Shown here: positions 7,089 to 11,478 of the stretch, one piece after another
Position numbering within the stretch: position 1 is the first letter of the stretch
Layout: every line of letters starts with the position of its first letter
Assembly: GCA_937902455.1 (NCBI GenBank)
Contig: CALELI010000082.1
Span: 1-11,478, forward strand
DNA length: 11,478 nt
Direction of reading: 5' to 3'
Source: an uncultured Prevotellaceae bacterium
Lineage (GTDB): Bacteria; Bacteroidota; Bacteroidia; Bacteroidales; Bacteroidaceae
Made by a program: the position numbers and the translations under genes
Notes under the pieces: model-generated
Database searches by the model: none
The model's input: the letters and a program-made list of their open reading frames with translations, nothing else
Told to the model about the DNA's origin: nothing

Positions 7089-7245
7089 TATCTCCTCCTA
7101 TAATTGCGTGGAAGCCTCTGCCTTTCTTGTTGCAGAACTCACATTTATCTTCAACGCTCTCTCTTAGATTTATCTGTCTTATCGGAATGGCGTCTTTATA
7201 GAACTCGTTGCATTTCCAGCAGATAAATACGTGCTTCTCTTTCAT
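7000..7245 (-). CDS. Zinc-ribbon miniprotein (CxxC...CxxC)
   Basis: An 81-residue protein starting at ATG 7243-7245, with AAAGGA at 7255-7260 (9-nt spacing) and a 4-bp ATGA overlap with the preceding gene. Two CxxC knuckles, C9-C12 and C35-C38, are spaced like a rubredoxin/zinc-ribbon fold. Residues 1-52 look like the folded domain; the tail from about 57 lies in the 89-bp overlap with the next gene and has no clear character (Gln/Asn/Glu-rich). Zinc ribbons of this size often bind nucleic acid. It may be real only in its first two-thirds in evolutionary terms, the tail being tolerated overlap. Role unknown. Confidence 0.7.
   Translation of the reverse strand: MKEKHVFICWKCNEFYKDAIPIRQINLRESVEDKCEFCNKKGRGFHAIIGGDIGEQRDNSYHTKEISALFEDNTEYGEEPD
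7091..7098 (-). promoter_or_regulatory. Shine-Dalgarno that fixes the TTG start at 7088
   Basis: GGAGGAGA on the minus strand, lying inside the coding sequence of the 7000-7245 gene. It is only 2 nt before the TTG measured from its last base, 5-6 nt from the AGGAGG core. It is the main evidence that the overlapping 99-residue frame is translated. Confidence 0.7.
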
Positions 7246-7436
7246 TTCTTCAATTCCTTTATTTCGGCTAACAGCATATCGATAATTCGTATAGCTTCTT
7301 TTGTGTGATATATAGTGCAGGCTTCATTGATGCAGTCTAAGCCGCTTGCATGGCACGTTTTGCAATATGCGTCCTGCTCCTTCTTCAGCTTGCATCTGGC
7401 TTCTGTCTGTTCCCGCAGCTCAGCGATAGTCATCAT
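7242..7436 (-). CDS. Cys-rich phage miniprotein with C-terminal helix
   Basis: A 64-residue protein. Two adjacent ATGs (7434-7436 and 7431-7433) overlap the stop of the preceding gene as ATGATGA; there is no good Shine-Dalgarno, so it probably depends on translational coupling. Cysteines are at 15, 25, 28, 35 and 40 (CKTCHASGLDC then EAC), a likely zinc-binding cluster, followed by an amphipathic helix (EAIRIIDMLLAEIKELKK) that could mediate dimerisation. No recognised family. Confidence 0.75.
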   Translation of the reverse strand: MMTIAELREQTEARCKLKKEQDAYCKTCHASGLDCINEACTIYHTKEAIRIIDMLLAEIKELKK

Positions 7437-7699
7437 CGATAACTACCCAATCCCCATTGTTCTTCTCTGTATTTAGAAATCGCATCGTCGTACCAGTCAT
7501 GTAGCTTCTCGAAATCGTCACCAGACAATCCGAATACTTCGAAATATGACCATGCATGACATATCTCTATTTGTAGCGTCCCATTGTCGTATATTTTGTC
7601 CATTGGGTCGCCAACAAGATTTCTCGTGTTAAACAAGCCGCAATCGCCATCTTTCAGATTTTCGTTAATTATCTGTTTTGCCATTTCATAATTGCTCAT
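7433..7699 (-). CDS. Conserved-type small phage protein, unknown function
   Basis: An 88-residue acidic protein starting at ATG 7697-7699, with a strong GGAGG-containing site (7707-7715, about 8-nt spacing) and a 4-bp ATGA overlap with the 29-residue gene upstream. Recognisable blocks are DGDCGLFNTRNLVGDPM (17-33), the YDNGTLQIEIC stretch and YFEVFGLS (52-59), followed by an acidic/aromatic helix. I recall similar GLFNTRNxxGD / YFEVFGL proteins from Firmicutes phages, all hypothetical. Two Cys residues are too far apart to suggest a zinc site. Confidence 0.8.
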   Translation of the reverse strand: MSNYEMAKQIINENLKDGDCGLFNTRNLVGDPMDKIYDNGTLQIEICHAWSYFEVFGLSGDDFEKLHDWYDDAISKYREEQWGLGSYR

Positions 7700-7785
7700 A
7701 TTGAATACCTCCCCCAGCCGAAACCTATAGCTATTCCTAAGATGCAGACAATAGCTATCTTTAGTAAATAGTGGTCAACAACCAT
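7696..7785 (-). CDS. 29-residue single-pass membrane microprotein
   Basis: A very short gene: ATG 7783-7785, stop 7696-7698. Residues 6-24 form one hydrophobic helix (LLKIAIVCILGIAIGFGW), and the end is WGRYSI. A GGAGAG element lies about 10 nt upstream, in the 3' end of the preceding gene; the stop overlaps the next start as ATGA, and the gene fills exactly the gap between two neighbours. These three facts argue that it is translated. A role such as holin-like or membrane-associated regulator is possible but unsupported. Confidence 0.6.
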   Translation of the reverse strand: MVVDHYLLKIAIVCILGIAIGFGWGRYSI

Positions 7786-7786
7786 C

Positions 7787-7942
7787 TTATTCTTTCTCTC
7801 CATTCAAAGTCATATCGCATTCTTTACAGTCTGCGACAAAGAATCCGTCTTCGTCATATATTTCATAATAAACACCATCTGAGCATATTATTTTTTGATA
7901 ATATCCTTTCATTGGCTTAGCAATCTCAAACCCGTTATCCAT
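7787..7942 (-). CDS. 51-residue phage microprotein with CxxC
   Basis: Starts at ATG 7940-7942 with GAGGAG at 7950-7955 (7-nt spacing); an alternative ATG at 7948 is too close to that site. The stop is 7787-7789. The protein contains a Tyr-rich beta-like stretch (DGVYYEIYDEDGFFV) and a CxxC pair (DCKECD) near the end, with one more Cys before. It overlaps the end of the RusA-type gene by 8 bp, and its ribosome binding site lies within that gene. No family recognised. Confidence 0.65.
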   Translation of the reverse strand: MDNGFEIAKPMKGYYQKIICSDGVYYEIYDEDGFFVADCKECDMTLNGEKE

Positions 7943-8318
7943 CTTCATACTCCTCAATCTTTATTTCTGTTCTCGGCCGTTCCTTGTCGTAATAGACGCG
8001 GCTGCCGTCATGACTGACGACTATCTTGTAATTGTCGTCGGCGATTATCTTGTGCCTGACCAGTATGTCGTCTACAGCTTCCAGAAGATTCGTTAAGTCG
8101 CATAGTCTCCGTGTCGGCATATAGAAGTCACACTTTATCGCCAGCGGCATATCCAATGGCATTTCCGGCTTCGGAGTGAGAAACAGAGCTGCCGTTGCTT
8201 CATACTCTTTGTACTGCTTACTCGGCATCGGGAACATCTTCCCGGTCTGCTTGTTCATTACCATCCGCATTGAGTTCTTCTTGGTGACAGGCGCACCTTC
8301 GATTATGTACTTAATCAT
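7935..8318 (-). CDS. rusA: RusA-family Holliday junction resolvase
   Basis: A 127-residue protein, the usual RusA length (~120). RusA is a dimeric metal-dependent endonuclease that cleaves four-way DNA junctions and, in phages, resolves branched DNA before packaging. Diagnostic blocks are GAPVTKKNSMR (8-18), the MPTRR lead-in (67-71), DLTNLLEAVDDIL (74-86) and ADDNYKI (93-99), followed by a strand-rich end (DGSRVYYDKERPRTEIKIEE). Compared with E. coli RusA, the motif D-x-D-N-xx-K reads D74-L-T-N77-xx-E80, so the second catalytic Asp and the Lys are replaced, while D74, D84 and D94/D95 remain. This may mark a phage subfamily with a shifted metal site. Translation is probably coupled to the upstream gene (8-bp overlap). 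Confidence 0.85.
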   Translation of the reverse strand: MIKYIIEGAPVTKKNSMRMVMNKQTGKMFPMPSKQYKEYEATAALFLTPKPEMPLDMPLAIKCDFYMPTRRLCDLTNLLEAVDDILVRHKIIADDNYKIVVSHDGSRVYYDKERPRTEIKIEEYEDG

Positions 8319-8496
8319 CGATACACCACATCTTCTTTTTCCTGTCGTAATGATGCGTTGCCTTGCAAGCTATTTCCGGCTCGCAGTCTATCGGCTTGCC
8401 AATCAGGTTGAGCGGGCATTCGAAGCAGTGTACATGACCAGTACTGTCAACTTTCGCATACCGCTCGCATATCAATTCTTCTTTAGCACTTAGCAC
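8311..8496 (-). CDS. Cys-rich phage miniprotein
   Basis: A 61-residue protein starting at GTG (8494-8496), with an AAGGAGG site at 8502-8508 and 5-nt spacing. Six cysteines lie at 10, 24, 27, 38, 44 and 58 with nearby His (H21, H23, H48, H49), suggesting one or two zinc sites (HCFECPLN is the clearest knuckle). It lies between the initiator-like gene and rusA, overlapping both (7-8 bp). No recognised family; a nucleic-acid-binding accessory factor is possible. Confidence 0.75.
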   Translation of the reverse strand: MLSAKEELICERYAKVDSTGHVHCFECPLNLIGKPIDCEPEIACKATHHYDRKKKMWCIDD

Positions 8497-8960
8497 GCTG
8501 CCCTCCTTATCGTGTCGGGAAGAGGAATAGACTCAGGTTCTCTCATAACCTCTCCGTTCTGCATCGGACGCCTGTAATAGCCATTGTCATGACACCAATC
8601 AAGCAGCTTCTTCCAGTTACGTACCTTCTCTCCGCTCTTCATAACCCAGTCGACTTTATCCAGCTTGTTGAACCAAGCTATGCCATCAAACTCGTTAGCC
8701 CAACCCTTATCTATTACGTAGCAAGCTACTTCTCTTTTAGTAGGTACTGTATAATCTTCTATCTCTTTAGCTTTAGCTATATCTCTATCTGTATCTCTAT
8801 CTATGCTATTGTTATTGCTAATGCTAATAGAGTTATTAATAGAGTCTTCTTTTAGAGGGGGTATGGGGGAGACCTTTTCTTCTGCTTCTACGAGCATCGG
8901 GAAAAATATCTTTATTGCCGCTGCCTGCTCGTCGGTCAACTCCAATATGTATTTCTTCAT
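8490..8960 (-). CDS. Phage replication initiator-like protein (DnaD/DnaT-like C-terminus)
   Basis: A 156-residue protein starting at ATG 8958-8960 in an ATGA overlap with the small winged-helix gene upstream. The N-terminal ~37 residues are a short helical region; residues 39-62 are low complexity (Ser/Asn/Ile then Asp/Arg repeats); residues 72-128 (VPTKREVACYVIDKG, then WVMKSGEKVRNWKKLLDW) fit the short helical module at the end of many phage replisome organisers, with the typical 'GxxxxNWKxxLxxW' pattern. Such proteins open the origin and recruit the helicase loader. Its own DNA-binding domain seems missing, and may be supplied by the neighbouring 75-residue winged helix. It might alternatively be a primosomal helper. 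The internal repeat tract is noted separately. Confidence 0.65.
   Translation of the reverse strand: MKKYILELTDEQAAAIKIFFPMLVEAEEKVSPIPPLKEDSINNSISISNNNSIDRDTDRDIAKAKEIEDYTVPTKREVACYVIDKGWANEFDGIAWFNKLDKVDWVMKSGEKVRNWKKLLDWCHDNGYYRRPMQNGEVMREPESIPLPDTIRRAAC
8764..8848. repeat. AT-rich short-repeat tract in the initiator-like gene; candidate replication origin
   Basis: An AT-rich stretch of short direct repeats: TATCTCTATCT occurs at 8780-8790 and again at 8792-8802 (12-bp period), flanked by two adjacent copies of a TTTAGC-type hexamer near 8766-8777 and by GCTAAT/TAATAGAG repeats at 8817-8845. It encodes the low-complexity linker of the initiator-like protein. Origins made of iterons inside the initiator gene are known from lambdoid phages (O gene). 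An origin role here is inferred from position and composition only. Confidence 0.4.
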
Positions 8961-9184
8961 GGCTGGCTGACGAGTGAATATGTCATATAGCGAATGTTGC
9001 GGCCATCCACTGTCTTGTACGAGACTGTGTCCCGCTTGAATACGTAACCCTTGTTCTCCAGTTCTACGATTCTGTTGGACAGTCTCATAATCCCCAGAAT
9101 CAAGCCATCCCGCTGGGAGATGGACTTGTTCTCTTCGAGGTATTCCAAAATACGCTTCTGCTGCGTAAGCCGGTTTGATGCCAT
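8957..9184 (-). CDS. Small winged-helix (HTH) DNA-binding protein
   Basis: A 75-residue protein starting at ATG 9182-9184, with an AAGGAGG site at 9191-9197 (6-nt spacing). The sequence follows the winged-helix pattern of the phage HTH_39-type family: TQQKRILEYLEEN (helix 1), SISQRDGLIL (turn and helix 2), GIMRLSNRIVELENKG (recognition helix, 'RLxxRIxELxxxG'), then two strands YVFKRDTVSYK and IRYMTYSLV (wing). Families with this pattern occur beside phage replication genes and usually act as DNA-binding replication or regulatory factors. It is joined by ATGA to the initiator-like gene, so the two may work as one split initiator. Confidence 0.75.
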   Translation of the reverse strand: MASNRLTQQKRILEYLEENKSISQRDGLILGIMRLSNRIVELENKGYVFKRDTVSYKTVDGRNIRYMTYSLVSQP

Positions 9185-9195
9185 TCTATGCCTCC

Positions 9196-9546
9196 TTAAA
9201 ATTCTTCATCCCAAGGTAACTGACCGAACTCGTCTCCGTCATCCAGTCCGCCTGCTGCTTCATCAGGGAATACCTGAACGTCAGCTTCAATCGTTACCTG
9301 ACTTCTCCAGACTCCATCAGAACCTTTGCGCTGAGAATGCTTGCAGGAATAAATCTTGGTGGGCATTACTTCACCGCCCATTTCCGGCTGATTCTCAAAC
9401 GGTCCGTTATGGGCAAAGAGCGTTATCTCGTTCTTACCCTTGTCGTCCTTAATGACAAACATCCACCAAGGACCTTTGCCACTCGTTACTCCGCTTCTGT
9501 AGCGGTAAATCTTGGCTTTTACGCCAGCCTGAATTTCATTAGCCAT
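9196..9546 (-). CDS. Putative single-stranded DNA-binding-like protein
   Basis: A 116-residue protein starting at ATG 9544-9546, with AAGGAG at 9556-9561 (9-nt spacing). Residues 5-90 are strand-rich with aromatic residues (GPWWMFVIKDD, EITLFAHNGPF), compatible with an OB-like fold. The end is acidic and closes with LPWDEEF, recalling the acidic aromatic tail (DDDLPF) that SSB proteins use to recruit partners. Position fits: phage SSB genes often accompany recT and the exonuclease. It is not a canonical SSB (no recognisable SSB signature), so I treat this as a functional analogue candidate. It was probably next to recT before the homing endonuclease gene inserted. The initial overlap with that gene is 8 bp. 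Confidence 0.6.
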   Translation of the reverse strand: MANEIQAGVKAKIYRYRSGVTSGKGPWWMFVIKDDKGKNEITLFAHNGPFENQPEMGGEVMPTKIYSCKHSQRKGSDGVWRSQVTIEADVQVFPDEAAGGLDDGDEFGQLPWDEEF

Positions 9547-10042
9547 TTGTCGTATCTCCTTTTTTATGTTCTCTGTGATATTTTCTTACTCTTTCTCTTT
9601 CTTTTTCCAAGTTCTTTGCTCGGTAATTAAGATTTGCCTTATGTTGCCATTCTTTAATTTTGTCTGGGCGTTCAGCTTTTATCTTCTCTCTCGTTCGTTT
9701 AACCGACTCTTCGTGTGCCGCTTGCCTCTCTTGCTCTGTTTCATATCTCAAATGACCTTTACCACCACGGTCTCCGTTATATCCGTATTCACGGTTATAT
9801 GTTTTTCTCATAGCGATTAGTTTTATTTCGAGGAGTTCTGCAAGCTCTTTGGTTATACCTTCGTACATGATGATGTGGTCAAATCCGTCCCATCCATACA
9901 TTTCGATTGCGGAGTAGAAGTGGGCATTATTTCTATATCCATGCCCATTCTTCCATCTCAGCTTCGGTTCCTGACAGGTTATACCGTAGTATTCTTTTCC
10001 GTTTGCTTTATTCTTATGGCAATATAGTGTGTATGCAGGCAT
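9539..10042 (-). CDS. Free-standing GIY-YIG homing endonuclease
   Basis: A 167-residue protein starting at ATG 10040-10042. The GIY-YIG nuclease domain fills residues 3-96: YTLY (4-7) and YYGIT (18-22) are the two half motifs, R29 is the likely catalytic Arg, E72 (AELLEIKLI) the likely metal-binding Glu, and GYNGDRGGKG (87-96) is the conserved end loop. Residues 100-160 are very basic and helical (KERERVRKYHREH), probably binding DNA. Such enzymes cut alleles lacking them and so spread among phages. It lies between recT and the SSB-like gene with no strong ribosome binding site of its own. Hand-counted GC for 9541-10020 is about 40%, against about 49-52% in stretches of its two neighbours, supporting recent arrival. 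Confidence 0.9.
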   Translation of the reverse strand: MPAYTLYCHKNKANGKEYYGITCQEPKLRWKNGHGYRNNAHFYSAIEMYGWDGFDHIIMYEGITKELAELLEIKLIAMRKTYNREYGYNGDRGGKGHLRYETEQERQAAHEESVKRTREKIKAERPDKIKEWQHKANLNYRAKNLEKERERVRKYHREHKKGDTTNG

Positions 10043-10043
10043 C

Positions 10044-10724
10044 TTACTTATCGAGTGTAATTCTTACAGTTTCTTTCTTCTCTTCGTCATAGACGTCTGT
10101 GTAGTCTTGACTTATATCTTTCTGTTCTTCGACCGTGTATAAGCCTGAAAGAACTTCAGGGCAAAACGCACGAGCGAAATAGGAGGCAGCTCTGTACATA
10201 AACTGCTGCTCTCTCTGACCGGGGATGTTCCACATCGAGTTGGCTTTCTTGTTCCAACCGAAGCCTTCAACGGTTGCCCATGTAATCGGTGCGCCCTGAC
10301 ATCTTCTGCCAGTTTCTCTGTTGGTAGCATAAGCACTGCAACCGATTGCCTTGCCCTGTTCGTCTGTAATCCAATCGAACTCCAGCGGAGTATATTTGCC
10401 GCATCCGTTTACGGCGCTGATGCAAAACTCACCAGCCCAGCTCGGCTTTCCATCTACGATGTAAAGCTTACCGAGTACGTGGAGAAGAGGCATATTCATA
10501 CGCTGCGCCATCTCCATCGCAATTGCCACGTCCCAAGGTTTGCCTCTGTAGCTCTTCGGAACGAGCTGTGAGGATGCAAGACCCTTCGCTACCTTCATTA
10601 CGTCTCTTACAAGACCGATGTCCATCCATGTGAACGATTCGCTTACCATTTCGGTAGTAACTTTACCTACCGTCATCTCCTCGGACTGAACTGCGCCGAG
10701 TTCTTCGGTTTTCACTTCATCCAT
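10044..10724 (-). CDS. recT: RecT-family single-strand annealing protein
   Basis: A 226-residue protein starting at ATG 10722-10724, with AAGGAG at 10733-10738 (8-nt spacing). RecT anneals complementary single strands and, with its partner exonuclease, drives recombination and repair of phage DNA. Signature blocks are LVPKSYRGKPWDVAIAMEMA (54-73), RMNMPLLHVLGKLYIVDGKP (75-94), NGCGKYTPL (106-114), and the C-terminal FMYRAASYFARAFCPEVLSG (175-194), which is diagnostic. Length is slightly below the usual ~250-300. The gene overlaps the exonuclease gene by 8 bp, the standard phage pair. The acidic N- and C-termini are typical. The next gene starts 1 bp after its stop. Confidence 0.93.
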   Translation of the reverse strand: MDEVKTEELGAVQSEEMTVGKVTTEMVSESFTWMDIGLVRDVMKVAKGLASSQLVPKSYRGKPWDVAIAMEMAQRMNMPLLHVLGKLYIVDGKPSWAGEFCISAVNGCGKYTPLEFDWITDEQGKAIGCSAYATNRETGRRCQGAPITWATVEGFGWNKKANSMWNIPGQREQQFMYRAASYFARAFCPEVLSGLYTVEEQKDISQDYTDVYDEEKKETVRITLDK

Positions 10725-11316
10725 TTTTCTTTCTCCTTTTTGTTTCTTTCAGTTTTCTGTAAATCGTTAAGCACGATGTTGCTAACGGTAAATCAATGTC
10801 CAACTTAATCAGGTTGTATGTCCCATTTTCTTTAAGCTGGAGAATATACAGAGCATCTACGATTGCTCCTTTGTTATCGGCTACTGCCATCGCATACAGA
10901 CTCTGAGCTGCCGTATACAGGAGCTTGTGCTTCTTTCCGATGGACTTGGTCGTCTTAATGTCAACGATTACTCGCTCACCATTCATGACTCCGTAGCGGT
11001 CAATTGTTCCGGCATAATCTGTTTTGTAGTGGACAGGTTCTTCTGTGTACTGCCATTTCACATCATTGGAGGACAGGAAGCTTGAATACGCCATTACATA
11101 ACCTTCAAGCTCTGCATCGCATTCGACGCTGCCTTCTTTCTCCAAAGTGACTGTAGCTTCGTGAACAGCAGTTCCTTTCGCAGCCGCTCTCTTCAAGATG
11201 TCCTCGTCTATGTCGCCATAAACTTCTTTGGACAGAATCTCTGTCACTTCGGATACAGACGGAATCTCAACTCCGTCCAGTTCGTATCTGTGACCTTTCT
11301 CGAAGAACTCAAGCAT
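10717..11316 (-). CDS. Phage PD-(D/E)XK exonuclease (RecB/Cas4-like), RecT partner
   Basis: A 199-residue protein starting at ATG 11314-11316, with AGGAGG at 11326-11331 (9-nt spacing). All hallmarks of the RecB-type nuclease fold are seen: KGTAVHEA with H52, E92/E93 after W88, D106 in YAGTIDRYG, the catalytic pair D119-I-K121 in VIVDIKTTKS, and Q138xxxY141 in AAQSLYAM. Such enzymes resect duplex ends to single strands for RecT to anneal. The basic tail (KETKRRKKNG) may help binding DNA. It stands immediately before recT with an 8-bp overlap and after an acidic-protein gene with an 8-bp overlap. No iron-sulphur Cys cluster is present, unlike Cas4; only C66 and one C near the end are seen. Confidence 0.88.
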   Translation of the reverse strand: MLEFFEKGHRYELDGVEIPSVSEVTEILSKEVYGDIDEDILKRAAAKGTAVHEATVTLEKEGSVECDAELEGYVMAYSSFLSSNDVKWQYTEEPVHYKTDYAGTIDRYGVMNGERVIVDIKTTKSIGKKHKLLYTAAQSLYAMAVADNKGAIVDALYILQLKENGTYNLIKLDIDLPLATSCLTIYRKLKETKRRKKNG

Positions 11317-11478
11317 CGGCTTCTGCCTCCTGTTCTTCTTCCTGAGGCATTCCAGTCATTACGTTGTGCATGAAGATGTGTGCGTCCCAGAACTTCTCTG
11401 CGGCCTGCTGGTCCAAAATCCGCATCTTCTCGTCTTCTTCCTCTTTGGCTTTCGCGCCCCAATAGAAGTATGCAGACA
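11309..11478 (-). CDS. Unknown acidic phage protein, 3' fragment (5' end beyond window)
   Basis: Only the last 55 codons are in the window, read in the frame ending at TGA 11309-11311; the start lies beyond the right edge. The visible part is helical and acidic with aromatic residues (AYFYWGAKAKEEEDE, then FWDAHIFMHNVMTG) and ends in a Glu/Ala-rich tail (EEEQEAEADA). Its stop overlaps the exonuclease start by 8 bp. The competing frame here encodes an Arg-rich non-protein-like stretch, so this frame is preferred. I do not recognise it. Confidence 0.7.
   Translation of the reverse strand, partial: SAYFYWGAKAKEEEDEKMRILDQQAAEKFWDAHIFMHNVMTGMPQEEEQEAEADA

Noticed and set aside
10112..10336. 74-residue minus frame inside recT
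   Set aside because: Shadow of the diagnostic recT C-terminal region.
10717..11316. Cas4 as the identity of the exonuclease
   Set aside because: It lacks the four-Cys iron-sulphur cluster and any CRISPR context; the adjacent recT makes it a phage recombination exonuclease.
11244..11462. 72-residue Arg-rich frame at the right edge
   Set aside because: Composition is typical of an out-of-frame read of a Glu/Lys-rich gene; the neighbouring frame ending at 11309 gives a protein-like sequence and overlaps the exonuclease start in the manner of the other operon genes.

Overview
The window looks like part of a tailed-phage (or prophage) genome from a Firmicutes/Clostridia-type host, probably a gut lineage. 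The evidence is AAGGAGG-like ribosome binding sites before most genes, several TTG and GTG starts, a tightly packed leftward operon of early phage genes with many 1-20 bp overlaps, a RecT/exonuclease/SSB-like/RusA recombination set, and a giant virion-type protein on the other strand. No integrase, tRNA, rRNA, CRISPR array or insertion sequence was seen.

Layout. (1) Positions 1-4867, + strand: one enormous gene, still open at the left edge, coding for at least 1609 residues. It begins in this window with a well-preserved NADAR domain (ADP-ribose processing), followed by an acidic Ala/Glu linker, a long helical body, a hydrophobic segment, three tandem 49-residue repeats and a C-terminal tail with a DxDxDG loop. 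This is the layout of a phage polyvalent protein, the kind thought to be packaged in the virion and delivered with the DNA. (2) Positions 4888-4915: a strong hairpin terminator between the two converging transcription units. (3) Positions 4899-11478, - strand: one continuous operon of 20 genes plus a 3' fragment at the right edge (21 CDS in all counting the fragment among them is given below), with no intergenic gap above about 12 bp; its promoter lies beyond the right edge.

In transcription order (right to left) the operon holds: the 3' end of an unknown acidic protein, a RecB/Cas4-like PD-(D/E)XK exonuclease, RecT annealing protein, a GIY-YIG homing endonuclease, an SSB-like protein with an acidic aromatic tail, a small winged-helix protein, a replication-initiator-like protein with an internal repeat tract that may be the origin, a Cys-rich miniprotein, a RusA-type resolvase, two microproteins of 51 and 29 aa, a run of small proteins (several Cys-rich, one membrane protein), a ParB/sulfiredoxin-fold protein, and three small terminal genes.

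How it works together: the exonuclease and RecT would recombine or repair phage DNA, the SSB-like protein would protect single strands, RusA would resolve branches before packaging, and the HTH plus initiator-like pair would start replication. The giant + strand protein belongs to the late/virion program. Its NADAR domain is the most striking item: a virion-delivered enzyme could strip ADP-ribose from incoming phage DNA or host targets and so blunt DarT-type or other ADP-ribosylating defences at the moment of entry. That role is inference; the domain assignment is read directly from the sequence.
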